In this document: piece by piece, positions 54,301 to 63,652 of the stretch | How positions within the stretch are numbered: the stretch's first letter is position 1 | How the letters are laid out: the number at the start of each line of letters is the position of its first letter | Assembly (NCBI RefSeq): GCF_030419005.1 | Contig: NZ_CP106952.1 | Location: forward strand, 496,001 to 560,000 | Source: Eleftheria terrae | Lineage (GTDB): Bacteria > Pseudomonadota > Gammaproteobacteria > Burkholderiales > Burkholderiaceae_C | Direction of reading: 5' to 3' | Length of the DNA: 64,000 nt | Translations under genes and position numbers: made by a program | Notes under the pieces: generated by a model | The model's database searches: none | Told to the model about the DNA's origin: nothing | What the model saw: the letters and a program-made list of their open reading frames with translations, nothing else

Positions 54301-57300
54301 TGCCAACCGGCTGCAGGGTGCGTTCGCCGAAGGCCAGACCCCGGAGGTGCTGGCAGATGGCGGCACGCCCAAGGCCACCAGCAAGAGCTGGCTGTTCCGC
54401 TCGGCTGCTGGGGCGGTCGAGCGCGATGCACGTGTCGTCAACACCTACGACGATGCCGGCCGGCTGGCCGAGGTGCGCAACGCCGAGGACGTGCTGACCG
54501 TGCGCAGCTACGACGAGGTGGGGCGCCTGAAGGAGTTGAAGGAAGCAGCCGGCACGGCCGCCCAGCGGCGCACCTCCTACAGCTACGACATGGCGGGCCG
54601 CCTCGGCAAGGAAACCCGCTTCGGCGCGAACGGCGAGACACAGGTGACGCGCTACGCGCTCGACAAGATGGGCAACCGCGAGCGCATCATCGGCCCACTG
54701 GGAATCGAGCTGGCGGAGAGCGACAGCGACTGGGCGGTCAAGATGCGGGAGCAGCTGGGTTATGGCACGGCGTCATACACCAAGCTCTCGTCCACCGACA
54801 AAGCCAAGCTGTGGTCGCTGTACACGACGACGCAGGTTTTCGACGCGCTGGGTCGCGTGACCAAGGCGACCGATGCCGAGGGCGCATCGACCAGCACCCT
54901 CTACGACGCTTTCGGCAATGCGGTGAAGATCACCGATCCGCGCGGCAACGTGGGCTACTTCTACTTCAACCGCCGTAACGAGGGCCGGCTGCACGTGAAC
55001 CCGGACGGCGGGGTGGTGGAGACGTTCTACACCGCCTTCGGCACCGTCGACCGCATCATCCGCTACTTCCATCGCGTGTCCGTCGCTGGCGATGCGACCC
55101 AGCACAAGCTGAGCGAGACCAACCCGCCCGAGATCCTGGACAAGACACCGACCGAAGGGGTGCACCTGGTCCGGCGGCCCGAGCTCGACCAGGTGACCCG
55201 CATCGGCCACGACAAGCTGAACCGCCAGACCAGCATCACCGATGGCGAGGGCAAGACCGAGAAGACCGAGTACGACCGGCTGGGCGACAAGTGGCGCTAC
55301 ACCAACAAGGCCGGCGGCGTCTTCGTCTACACCCATTACCGGGATGGCCGGGTGAAGACCGAGACCTCGCCCGAGAAGACCGCCAAGCTCGGCGCCAACG
55401 GCCGGCCGGTGGTGGGCAGCGATGGCAAGCCGGTGATGGTGGACGTGGTGACCACCCACGTCTACGACACGCGCGGCAACCTGCGGTACAAGACCGAGGC
55501 CACCGGGCTGCAAGAGGAAAGGGTGACCGAGTTCCAGTACGACAGGCTGGACCGGCAGGTGAAGCAGATCGGCCAGAAGACCCGTGTCTATGACGGTGCT
55601 GCACGGCAGGAGAGCGATGTCGAGCCCACCCTCAGCACTGCCTATGACGCGATGGGCAACGTGGTCGAGACGCTGGACGCGCGCGGCGGGCGCTCCCTCT
55701 ACTACTACGACCCGCTCGGACGCCAGGTGGGACGTGTGGACGCGGCCGGCGTCTACACCACCTGGACCTACGATCGTGCCGGCAACCGCATCTCGCAGAA
55801 GATCTTCTCGAACGTGGTGCAGGAAGCGGGCAGCGCCAAGCTCGGGGCGGCGGTGTCGCCCAAGGTGCTCATGGACCCGCCGGCGGCGGGCACCGCCATG
55901 GTGTATGTCATCGCCGACAAGACCGACGCGGCCGACCGCTACGACCGGGAGGTGGTCTACCTCTACGACAGGGTCGGCCGGCAGACCGGCACCCGCATCG
56001 ACGGGATGCGCTTTGGCTCCTACCTGATCAATGCCAAGCCGCCGCGCTACGAGCATCGCAGTGGCTCCATCGCGACATCCACGGTGTATGACGGCGCGGG
56101 CAACGTCGTGAAGCAGGTCGACGGCAATGGCAATGCCACCCGCTTCTACTATGACCGCGCCGGACGCAAGCAGGCCCAGCTGGACGCTGGCCTGCACCTG
56201 ATCGTGTGGGACTACGACGGGCAGGGCAACGTCGGCAAGGAAACCCGGTATGCCAACCCGGTGCGCGGCCTTGCCGTCACCGACGCCACCACCTTGCAGC
56301 AGTTGAAGGACGCGCGCTACCTGGTGCCCAGCGCCGACGACCGCGTGACCGCCTATGCCTACGACAAGCTCAACCGCATCAAGAGCGAAACCCGCAAGGC
56401 GGTGCAGGCGGGCAAGGTGGACGCCAACGGGGTGCTGACGCCGTCGACCGAGGATGCGGTCACGGCGTATGAGTACGACGCGCTCGGCAATGTGAAGCTC
56501 AAGACCGACGCCACCAAGCTGGTGACGGAATGGCGCTTCGACACGCTGGGCCGGCAGGTGTCGGAGATCCGCCCGGAGTTCACCGACTTCGAGGGTGAGA
56601 AGGTGCGGCCCACCACGGACCGTGAGTACGACGGGCTGGGCCAGCTGCGGCGGGAATTCCGCCGTGCCAAGGCCGACCGGGCGGACGACCGCATCACCTA
56701 CTACGACTACAACAGCCACGGCTGGATGACGAGCCAGACGGATGCGAGCGGCGCGCGCACCGAGTACCGCCACGACGCGGCCGGCAACGTCACCCGCAAG
56801 GCCTTGATCGGCCGGCGCAATGCGGACGGGCAACGGGTAGACGACGTCGTCTACTACGTGCACGACGCGCTGAACCGCGAGGTGCGCCAGACCGACCATG
56901 CCAGCGGACGCGTCATGGAAACCCGCTACAACGGCTTCGGCGAGGTGAGCGGCCGGCGCACCAACGGCGGCGGAGCCAATGGCAGCTGGCAGGAAGTGGC
57001 CGAATACGACCGTGCGGGCCGGGTCTGGAAGACCAATGCGGGCGATGGCGTCGTCAAGCTGCACCTGCACGATGCGGCTGGCAACGCGACGCTGACCAGC
57101 GTCTCCGGTGCCAGCCTGGCCGAGATCCGGTGGTCGCAGATGGCCCAGGTGATCGACCGCGACGATACCGCCGAGACCTACACCGTCTTCAATGCGCTGA
57201 ACCGGGCCACCGACACGGTGGAGGCCGCGATGGATGCCAAGAAGGCCAGCGCGTCCATCCGGCCGAACACAGCGGGGCAGTCGGTCTTCGTGTCCGAGAC

Positions 57301-60300
57301 TTCGCACATCGACCTGCGCGTGGGCTCGGATGGCACGGGCCGGACCACCAACCCGGCGACCGCTGGATATGTCGAGGCCAGCAGGGCGGGGACGGTGTCG
57401 GTGTGGCAGTCCCCCACCTGGGAGGACGCATACGACCTTCCATCGCCGGCCTACGTGTCCATCGACGTCACGGTGCCGGACACCAGCGCCTGGGGCGACG
57501 AGGACGTGTATGTGATGCTCGACATGCCGATCAGGGACTGGCGGTATCCCAACGGCAATCCTGACGCTCCCCCTCACACCAGGTCGGTGTCGAAGGCGGG
57601 CGGCGCGGTGAAGTTTGACCGCCTGTTCCTGGGCTATGACGACAGAGTGACCGGCCATATCGGCTACACGGTCTACAAGAACACGGCCCAGGGCCGCCTG
57701 GTGTTGACGCAGCTGTCCTTGCCGCTCATGCTGATGATCGACAACGAGGCCCACGAGATCTGGGGTGCCGACCCCAACGGCGGCTCGTCAACGATCCCGT
57801 CGCGGTTGATCATCAACGGGCAGTCGCCGTTGGCCGATCGGCTGGTCTTGTTCTACCGGCCCGAGGGGTCCACCGGGCCCTACAACTGGGTGTGGGTGCC
57901 CAAGCAGCAGAACGGCGCCGGCAATGCCATGGACAGCCGCTTCGTGCAAGACCCCGCCGTTTTCGGCCAGGGCAAGTTCGAGTTCGAGTATGTTGCGCTG
58001 GGCGCCAATGGCGAGGTGCTCAACAAGCAATCAGGCAAGCTCGACCTGAGCAATCCGGCAGCGCCCGGCTTCTCACAGAACGGCCACAGCGTCGTCAGCG
58101 GCCTGCCAGGCCGCGGCCTGCTGCACAACAACGGCTGGCTGCATATCCTCGACCAGGGCAATGCCAACGAAATCACCGTGCGCTACCGCCCGAAGCAGGG
58201 CAACGGAGAGTGGCTGGTGCTCAACGACGCCGCGCGTGGACCGCGGCTGGCAGCCATCGGCGGCCGCGGCACGCCGGGCTGGTTCGAGATGGGCTGGGAC
58301 TTGCTGCCTGTGGGCGAGTACGAACTGGACATCCAGACCCGGCGCGACGGTGTGGAGGTCAACCGGGCCTGGGTGGAGTTCGGCCGCAACGCCAACGGCA
58401 GCCCCTGGATCGGCGAGTTCCTGCCGTTCGAGTCGCGCCCGGGCATGGTCCGGCTCGGCATGCCCGAGTCGACGCAGTCTGTCGAGGTGAAGTACCGCGA
58501 GGCCAACACCTCCGGACCGCTCCTGTCGGTGCCCGCGTCCTTGCTGCTGAACAAGGGCGATGGCAACTACCTGTGGGACGGCACCCGCCTGCTGCCGGAT
58601 GTGCGTACCAGCAAGCTGTTCGACGTGGTCATCACGAGCTACGGCCCGGGTGGGTTGGTCAGTAGCGTGACGAACGCCAAGCTCCTGCTGGGGCCCGACC
58701 CCAAGGTGCAGGAGGCCCACACCGAGGTGCAGCCGATGCAGCTGCGGCTGACGCCGCCGCAGGCGGGCGTCAAGTCCGTGCAGGTGGCCTATCGACGCCG
58801 GGACAGCGACGAGGACTACAAGCCCCTGGCGGCAGTGCTGGAGGGTGGGGCGTTCAAGGTCGTCCTCACCGGCTTGGAGCCGCCGGCCAGCGGTGAAGTG
58901 GTGTACGAGTACATCTACGACACCTTTGACGGCACCGGCAAGCCCCTGGGGCGCAACGAGGCCATCTTCACGCTGCGGCCCACCGGCGGCAGTTCCTCGC
59001 GCCTGGAGTGGGTGATCCTGGGGCCCAAGGACCCGGAGAAGGATCAAGTCCGCCGCAAGATCGGCTACAACGCCTTCGGCGAGGTCAGCTTCGAGGAGGA
59101 TGGCCGAGGCAACCGCACGGACTTTGCCTACAACACCGCCGGTTCCATGGTGCGCCAGCAGGCGCCGCTGACGGCCATCACACATGCGAACGGCTTCATC
59201 GAGCGCGACCGGCGGCCCACCACCGAGAACGTCTACGACCTGGCCGGCAGGCTGGTGGCGGTGAAGGATGCGGAGGGCAACACCGTGCGCCAAGGCTGGC
59301 TGCCCGGCGGCAACGGGGCCCAGATTGCGCTCGAGGCGCATGCCAAGGGCGTGCGGCGGCACAGCTTCGACATCTTCGGCGACAAGCGCTACAGCTACAA
59401 CGAGCTGGCCAAGGGCGCCGACGACCGCAGCGCCCGCACCGAGTACGACTATGACGCCATGGGGCGCCTGGTCGAGGTGCGGCATCCGGAGCGGGCGGCC
59501 CAGACGCCGGGCAACACCGGAAGCAGCCCGGCGCGCACCCGCGACCGCTACACCTACGACGAGGCCGGACAACGCATCACGCACACCGGCGCCTATGGCG
59601 ACGTCGAGAAGACCTGGTACGACAGCCTGGGGCGCGTGACGAAGACCCGCAGCTTCGCCGGCGCCGAGGTGAAGTACACCTACACCTACCTCGCCTCCAT
59701 TGCCGGTGCCGGCGGCATCCAGGTGGGCGGATGGAAGCAGAGCACCGTCGATGCGATGGGCCGCGAGCTGGTGGAGCACACCGACCTGTTCGGCCGGCTG
59801 AGCTGGAAGAAGGACCTGGGCGGGAACACCTTCACCTATACCTACAACGCGGCCGGCCGGCTCACCGCGCAGAGTGGCTCGTCCAAGCAGGACATCGTCT
59901 ACGACCACTACGCCAACGGCTACATCAAGAGCATCTGGGATCGCTCGACCGGCGCCTACACCTCCTACGAGTACGACAAGGCGGGCAACCGCACGCTGGA
60001 GGCGTATGTCTCGCTGAAGGATCCGAAGAACCTGCTGGGCGGCGTGCGCGACCATCACCAGTACGCACGGATCACGTATGACGAGCAGAACCGCATCCAG
60101 ACGGTGCAGGACCCGAGGGCGACCATCCAGTACGAGTACGACGCCGTGGGCAACCGCCGGCGTGTCTACAGCTACTACCACGACGGCGTGGACGGCAGCC
60201 GGCGCGAGCAGGACTACTGGTACACCTATGACGAGCTGAACCGGTTCACCCTGACGATGGGCCGGCTGGCCGGCAAGCGGGGCACGTCGCTGACCGACAA

Positions 60301-63300
60301 GTCCGGCGTGATCGAGCGCGGCACCACCGGCGTGTCGGTGTGGTACGACGCCGCGAGCCGGCGGCAGGAGGTCATCAACGGCGAGGATGGCACGCACGAG
60401 CGCTACACCTACACCGCTGACGGCTACCTGGAGGACACCTACCTCAACGCCAAGCACCGGTCGCGCCGCAACGTGGACCTGCTGGGCCGGGTGCTGAAGT
60501 ACACCGAGCTGAACGAACAAGGGGCGGTGACCTACGAGCGCAAGACCGATTACTCCCTTGACCACCGTATCCGCTGGCAGGAGGACAACCAGGGGCGCAC
60601 GGACTACTTCTACTACCTGGACAACAAGGAAGACGCGGCTGCTGCCACGGCGGACGGCCATGGTGCACTGGCCCGGACCGTGCACAAGGACAAGGCGAGC
60701 AAGCCAACCACCACCAACACCTACTACGCCTATGAGTACTGGGACACTGCCAAGCAGTTCGCCATCACGAACCAGGCCTACAACCCCTCGCTGAAGGGCA
60801 ACAACGCGGCCTGGGGCAAGGGCTTCTCGAACCTCGAGTACGACGTCAACGGCCACATCAAGATGGCCATCGACGTGAAGGCCAACCGCCGGTTCCGCTA
60901 CATCAGCGATGCCCAGGGGCTGATCCTGGTGCGCGACGAGGTGGTGGACGACGGGCGGGTGAACCAGGTGCACCGCTACTACTACGTCAACGGCCAGCGC
61001 GTGGGCGATGTCGGCAACGATGGACCGACCCGGGTCGACTATGCGCAGGCGCTCGCCAACCGCGGCAAGGCCAAGCCCGACTACAAGTCGTGGCGGCCGA
61101 TCGCATCGGCGGACTTCGACCAGAACTACGAGCCGATCGGTCCCGACTATCCGTCCAGTGCGCCGTCGAGCTACACCGTGCGCGACGGCGACGACCTGCC
61201 GTCGGTGGCGGCGGCCCTGTGGGGCGACCGGGCGATGTGGTACCTCATCGCCGATGCCAACGGCCTGACGGGCACCGAGAAGCTGGTGGAAGGACAGCGG
61301 CTGATCATTCCGCCCAAGGTCACCAACATCCACAACAACAGCGGGACCTTCCGCGTCTACGACCCGGCCGAGGCGATGGGCAACGTGCATCCCACGCTGC
61401 CGCCGGCGCCACGACCGCCGGGCGGGGGCTGCGGGGTGCTGGCCATTGTCGTGGTGCTGGTGGTGGCCGTGGTGGCAACGATCATGACCGCCGGAGCGCT
61501 GGCGCCGCAGCTCGCTGCAGCCGGCACGAGCGGTCTGGGGACCTTGTTCAGCGCCGGCACGGCGGCGCTGACCGGAGCAACCGGCGGCATGACGGCCGCG
61601 GTGGTCGGCGGTGCGGTGGGCTCCATCGTCAGTCAGGGCGTTGGCATGGCGCTGGGGGTGGTGGACGAGTTCTCCTGGTCCGGCGTGGCGCTAGGCGCCA
61701 TCGGCGCCGGAGTGGGCGCTGCCATCGGGCCGTCCTCGTCACTGGGCGCGTCGCTGGGCAAGGGCGTGGGCGGCGCCGTGGCGCGGGCAGCCATCGGCAA
61801 TGCCGCGACGCAGGGCATTGCCGTGGCGACCGGGCTGCAGCAGAAGTTCGACTGGCGCAGCGTGGCCGCATCGGCGGTGGGTGGCGCGGTGAGCCATGGG
61901 GTAAACAAGTTCATCGGCAATGCGCAGGTGGAGGCGGCGCGGGGAGCGGGCATGTCCCTGGCGGAGGCGCAGCTGTCGGTGCGCAACGACCTGGTGGGCG
62001 GTGTGTTGCGTCATACCGCGAGCGGACTGGCCGGCGGCAGCGTGCAGGCACTCGTGCAGGGCTACCGGCCGAACTTCGTCGCCATTGCGGCGCAGAGCTT
62101 TGGCAGTGCCGTGGGCGACACCATGGTGGACGGCGTCATCCAGTCCGACCTCGATCGCCATGCCAAGTATGGTTTCGGTGGGCTGGGCGCGGTGCTGGGT
62201 GCAGGTGGCGGATCGATCGCACTGGGCACCGGGGATGACGGCTCGGGCATCAACATGTACACCGGTGGGGACGACTGGGCGGCGGATGTACTGCGGCGCC
62301 GGGCCGGGATGCAGGCCCTCCAGGTCGATGGCTTTGCCAGCGGTGGCATGGCCGTACAGGCGGGGCAGGCCGACGGTACCCGCACCGTGACGGTTGCCAA
62401 GGGGCAGGTGCTGTCTCGCCTGGTGGGGACGAGCAACGCCGATACGCTGGATCGCGTGGCCCAGTTCAACGGACTCGCGTCCAGGCATCACTTGCCGACC
62501 GGCATGACGCTGCGGATTCCGGACGAGGCGACGTTGGCCAACGTGGACGTTGGCGCAGACGTGCAGCGGCTGGGCGCGGCAGGGGCGAAGTACTTTGCAC
62601 AGCGGCAGGCGGGGCAGGCCGCCGCGGCACAGCGGGCGAGCATGACGGTGGTGGACGGGCCGATGTCCGGCGCAGGCGGTGTGTTCCAGCCGGGAGCGTC
62701 CTTTGACGAGCTGAGCCAGCCGATCCCCTCGATCCTGCCGGCGGCGCAGGGTGCGACCGAAGCGCCGGACATGGTGAATGGCTTGTTCCGCAGCCACACG
62801 ACCTACCTGCGGCGCGATTTGTCGCCGGTGCAGAAAGCCCAACTGACGAGCTTGCGTTCGACCAGCTTGACCTTGGCGGCCGGCGGCGCAGTGGCAGCCG
62901 CGGCAGGGCCGCTGCTGACCTACGGCGCGGCTGGGGAGGCGGCTGTGTTGGGCCGTGGCTTGTACGTTGGTTTGCGGGGCGTCGTTACGGAGGTGGCAGC
63001 GCTGGGGCCCCTTGGTGCGGTACTCGCTAATCCATATGAGGCCACGGTGTTGGGCGTCGGCTTGGCCGAGGTCGGCTTGTTTGGTGGTTCTGGAGCAGCG
63101 GCTCCAGGTGGTTTCATGCCCGCGTCACGCTCAGTGGACGCCGCGTCTGAGATGGCTTCGAAAGCGCCAGGCCTCCCTCGCGACACTGTGCTAGACGAGG
63201 TGATCGGGGCCGCCGGTGGCTTAGGGCGGCCAAATTTGGTTAACCCAAGCAATGGCCGCTACAACTGCACGGCTTGTGTCTCAGCGAATATCACAAACAA

Positions 63301-63652
63301 GCTGATGCGCAACGGGCCTGCAGACTTGGTCACCGCAGACATGATTGAGTTGCGATTCGGGCCGACCGGCAGGGAAATGCAATTTTCCGAGGCGCAATCG
63401 GTCGCTTACATTGAAAGAGCAACGGGCACGACCGCCGTCAGGACACCAATAGGAGCGCCAAACGCACCAGTAGGAAACTATGCCGTCTACGCTAAAACCG
63501 AGGATGGCGGTCACGTTCTATATGGTCAAGTGCTGCCTAGTGGAAAGTACTATTTCTACGACCCGCAACTGGGGGGCGGGGCTATGACGCTCGACCAAGC
63601 TAGGGCGGCATACAATCTCCAACGGACTTACTATATGAGGCCGAATCCATGA
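48335..63652 (+). CDS. Giant RHS/YD-repeat polymorphic toxin with LysM domains and papain-fold tip
   Basis: A single chain of about 5,105 residues. Residues 20-75 match the RHS N-terminal segment (VYVNAGTGNLVVQQQD, LLRTYNSLGG). YD/RHS repeats (YDxxGR) then run to about residue 2960, interrupted at 735-920 by a jelly-roll-like insert. Residues about 2965-3560 form a long non-YD beta-sandwich region, after which YD repeats resume to about 4225. A LysM domain is at about 4279-4330, a glycine-rich hydrophobic segment at 4360-4450, and a second LysM at about 4683-4730. The last 140 residues resemble papain-fold glutamine deamidase toxins: C4978 in YNCTAC, H5060 in GGHVLYG, and D5076 in YFYDPQLG. 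There is no PAAR domain and no classical DPxGL cleavage motif. ATG at 48335 has AAGGG upstream. The stop overlaps the next gene. The toxin class is inferred from the Cys-His-Asp order. Confidence 0.93.
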   Translation: MTAIVAGQGLGWMTSSLGQLGAGGQLGQAGQGRSGERVYVNAGTGNLVVQQQDEWLMGAGPDVALLRTYNSLGGADGDNNDQWRLGLSRRITGYNATDNTVRRMAEDGSEALYRWDAARNLYVNKDGTGAFDTLAWSGSAWTYTDGDSQRREVYEVTNATTREARLKSVTEVDGKSLTLGYSGALLTSVKTASGETLFIDYDSAAGKTANITQLRTVKADGTQTRVRYGYDSANRLSTVTVDLTPADGTVADGQTYVTTYTYVDATSRRLDTLVQSDGSKLDFDYDDSGRVKTIKETVGGQVLSTSFDYATPGITRITDALSQRTDLSYDPASGRLLSVKTPAVGTTQLSREYRYTADGQARELVDGQGNVTTYGYDANGNRHYERDALGHVVERQYGSRNELLKETRYRQGDPDGAGPQLPTEPMSTRYAYDAQLQLRFVVSADGRVVEHRYDSQGQRTSTLQHGGGVYTASASDLAALQAWAASVAKAGSQRTDYSYDFRGQLSTTTTYGQLDASGAGVLDGTQSVTHYVYDPSGLLLQSIEARGDELATRNTDWALQQRKALGLVDDKQAPLQAEALTAGQKQALKQRYVTTYQYDGLNRLVKQTDAAGQSTLTVYNDRLRQTRVTLANGLVQLSLFDESGRLLKLEQQDPSQATPSLGATTYEYDKLGRLVKATDPTGVSRYTLYDRASRKVGEVDGEGALTEYFYDRNHRLTGTKRYATPLSPALLEVLKADPTGVSLLAEQLDPRLSSWSPGNDGPATGFSFGEDLSSQWTLAGETTLWMKQVGTASVAAHLTSPRLSVAAGKNYEVSAYTGAHRATVSLEVVFYDVSGNRIGAALVPSGGVAVNNAEKNGGPQLAGYKRLWGFVTAPAGATAASVVVRKAPTATGQADSYLFLTRPHFAEVPAGKTLASPVNLRPRASQLDRMSFQLYDRAGRLARTLQADGNGATVVDHRYDGAGRLVETVAFGGRLNADRFGSLVDAATGGLLDLPLAQWQSLSVEDGMSDRRTRQFYSDAGLLLGTLDGDGYLTEHSYDAAGRLLRTRRYAKPTANELQAGGTLEQLRPAADHVNDTLVAYFYDAKGQLASRFDAQSYAKTAAVHQGYLTTFQYDGAGRKVGEIRHARLAAYGVAHPAAAPTVAEHVQDRITSYEYGQDGRLVREAQRERTEPAALVTEFSYDSLGRLLQTTRGAGFTDARVTGSRYDKQGRLIAELGGEGHKALAALGAAATEAQIEAVWQKWATFHSYDQAGRRIATVTPNTAGTGDKTVYYYDGESRLTHTINAEGEVTRYSYDAFGQQLRETWYGARLAPTAIGAGGRQSAIAAAVAGLAGGVDTARRVYDRQGRLSEWYDGRGRLLGSQTYTAFGEVERRTEHLRDGSAPQQLSTSYRYNRRGLLERQTQDELGPLQRETKTVYDAFGRVIETTDARSGVAKRRYDRLGRQVGSTDALGAARSITYDAFSRVLTQTDAQQRTTTYTYDPATRSMTLQTPEGIKQVTQYNAWGERISVSDGRSRTEYDYDRDGRLLATRIEVQATGAMVTRSTTSYDAAGRVFETSDGRGTVTRHTYDAAGRVLTRVVDPNTLKLTTAYRYDSRGQAAWMRDANGVWTQTEYDPEGRVKAVVVDPKCGPDWVTDAPPDNPQGLALRTEYELNLAGRVLRVTEGAGSAQPQVTEYVYDALGRRIEEVVAPGSLDIRTVYTYDASDNVTAKKDARGFVTRYVYDAEDRLTWTVDPTGAVRRTEYDADGRVSRTTAYAVRVRAAELTTLSLGASEADLTTALAAASAGYAGHEDNQVERRVYDRDGRLTHSIDAMGFVTRREYDGSNNVVKQTRHAKPLQGSMAPVTPPAGVPAWSVSFAAPALLAKGDPIPSGAYLEQDADDQVTQTFYDAANRPVFNVDAAGGVTRRRFDGNGNVLETRRYFNAMTGSSVVDGLTTVNVVANDEKDRVERSVYDRGNRQLFFIDAENAVTQNEYDAMGRVKATTRYANRLQGAFAEGQTPEVLADGGTPKATSKSWLFRSAAGAVERDARVVNTYDDAGRLAEVRNAEDVLTVRSYDEVGRLKELKEAAGTAAQRRTSYSYDMAGRLGKETRFGANGETQVTRYALDKMGNRERIIGPLGIELAESDSDWAVKMREQLGYGTASYTKLSSTDKAKLWSLYTTTQVFDALGRVTKATDAEGASTSTLYDAFGNAVKITDPRGNVGYFYFNRRNEGRLHVNPDGGVVETFYTAFGTVDRIIRYFHRVSVAGDATQHKLSETNPPEILDKTPTEGVHLVRRPELDQVTRIGHDKLNRQTSITDGEGKTEKTEYDRLGDKWRYTNKAGGVFVYTHYRDGRVKTETSPEKTAKLGANGRPVVGSDGKPVMVDVVTTHVYDTRGNLRYKTEATGLQEERVTEFQYDRLDRQVKQIGQKTRVYDGAARQESDVEPTLSTAYDAMGNVVETLDARGGRSLYYYDPLGRQVGRVDAAGVYTTWTYDRAGNRISQKIFSNVVQEAGSAKLGAAVSPKVLMDPPAAGTAMVYVIADKTDAADRYDREVVYLYDRVGRQTGTRIDGMRFGSYLINAKPPRYEHRSGSIATSTVYDGAGNVVKQVDGNGNATRFYYDRAGRKQAQLDAGLHLIVWDYDGQGNVGKETRYANPVRGLAVTDATTLQQLKDARYLVPSADDRVTAYAYDKLNRIKSETRKAVQAGKVDANGVLTPSTEDAVTAYEYDALGNVKLKTDATKLVTEWRFDTLGRQVSEIRPEFTDFEGEKVRPTTDREYDGLGQLRREFRRAKADRADDRITYYDYNSHGWMTSQTDASGARTEYRHDAAGNVTRKALIGRRNADGQRVDDVVYYVHDALNREVRQTDHASGRVMETRYNGFGEVSGRRTNGGGANGSWQEVAEYDRAGRVWKTNAGDGVVKLHLHDAAGNATLTSVSGASLAEIRWSQMAQVIDRDDTAETYTVFNALNRATDTVEAAMDAKKASASIRPNTAGQSVFVSETSHIDLRVGSDGTGRTTNPATAGYVEASRAGTVSVWQSPTWEDAYDLPSPAYVSIDVTVPDTSAWGDEDVYVMLDMPIRDWRYPNGNPDAPPHTRSVSKAGGAVKFDRLFLGYDDRVTGHIGYTVYKNTAQGRLVLTQLSLPLMLMIDNEAHEIWGADPNGGSSTIPSRLIINGQSPLADRLVLFYRPEGSTGPYNWVWVPKQQNGAGNAMDSRFVQDPAVFGQGKFEFEYVALGANGEVLNKQSGKLDLSNPAAPGFSQNGHSVVSGLPGRGLLHNNGWLHILDQGNANEITVRYRPKQGNGEWLVLNDAARGPRLAAIGGRGTPGWFEMGWDLLPVGEYELDIQTRRDGVEVNRAWVEFGRNANGSPWIGEFLPFESRPGMVRLGMPESTQSVEVKYREANTSGPLLSVPASLLLNKGDGNYLWDGTRLLPDVRTSKLFDVVITSYGPGGLVSSVTNAKLLLGPDPKVQEAHTEVQPMQLRLTPPQAGVKSVQVAYRRRDSDEDYKPLAAVLEGGAFKVVLTGLEPPASGEVVYEYIYDTFDGTGKPLGRNEAIFTLRPTGGSSSRLEWVILGPKDPEKDQVRRKIGYNAFGEVSFEEDGRGNRTDFAYNTAGSMVRQQAPLTAITHANGFIERDRRPTTENVYDLAGRLVAVKDAEGNTVRQGWLPGGNGAQIALEAHAKGVRRHSFDIFGDKRYSYNELAKGADDRSARTEYDYDAMGRLVEVRHPERAAQTPGNTGSSPARTRDRYTYDEAGQRITHTGAYGDVEKTWYDSLGRVTKTRSFAGAEVKYTYTYLASIAGAGGIQVGGWKQSTVDAMGRELVEHTDLFGRLSWKKDLGGNTFTYTYNAAGRLTAQSGSSKQDIVYDHYANGYIKSIWDRSTGAYTSYEYDKAGNRTLEAYVSLKDPKNLLGGVRDHHQYARITYDEQNRIQTVQDPRATIQYEYDAVGNRRRVYSYYHDGVDGSRREQDYWYTYDELNRFTLTMGRLAGKRGTSLTDKSGVIERGTTGVSVWYDAASRRQEVINGEDGTHERYTYTADGYLEDTYLNAKHRSRRNVDLLGRVLKYTELNEQGAVTYERKTDYSLDHRIRWQEDNQGRTDYFYYLDNKEDAAAATADGHGALARTVHKDKASKPTTTNTYYAYEYWDTAKQFAITNQAYNPSLKGNNAAWGKGFSNLEYDVNGHIKMAIDVKANRRFRYISDAQGLILVRDEVVDDGRVNQVHRYYYVNGQRVGDVGNDGPTRVDYAQALANRGKAKPDYKSWRPIASADFDQNYEPIGPDYPSSAPSSYTVRDGDDLPSVAAALWGDRAMWYLIADANGLTGTEKLVEGQRLIIPPKVTNIHNNSGTFRVYDPAEAMGNVHPTLPPAPRPPGGGCGVLAIVVVLVVAVVATIMTAGALAPQLAAAGTSGLGTLFSAGTAALTGATGGMTAAVVGGAVGSIVSQGVGMALGVVDEFSWSGVALGAIGAGVGAAIGPSSSLGASLGKGVGGAVARAAIGNAATQGIAVATGLQQKFDWRSVAASAVGGAVSHGVNKFIGNAQVEAARGAGMSLAEAQLSVRNDLVGGVLRHTASGLAGGSVQALVQGYRPNFVAIAAQSFGSAVGDTMVDGVIQSDLDRHAKYGFGGLGAVLGAGGGSIALGTGDDGSGINMYTGGDDWAADVLRRRAGMQALQVDGFASGGMAVQAGQADGTRTVTVAKGQVLSRLVGTSNADTLDRVAQFNGLASRHHLPTGMTLRIPDEATLANVDVGADVQRLGAAGAKYFAQRQAGQAAAAQRASMTVVDGPMSGAGGVFQPGASFDELSQPIPSILPAAQGATEAPDMVNGLFRSHTTYLRRDLSPVQKAQLTSLRSTSLTLAAGGAVAAAAGPLLTYGAAGEAAVLGRGLYVGLRGVVTEVAALGPLGAVLANPYEATVLGVGLAEVGLFGGSGAAAPGGFMPASRSVDAASEMASKAPGLPRDTVLDEVIGAAGGLGRPNLVNPSNGRYNCTACVSANITNKLMRNGPADLVTADMIELRFGPTGREMQFSEAQSVAYIERATGTTAVRTPIGAPNAPVGNYAVYAKTEDGGHVLYGQVLPSGKYYFYDPQLGGGAMTLDQARAAYNLQRTYYMRPNP

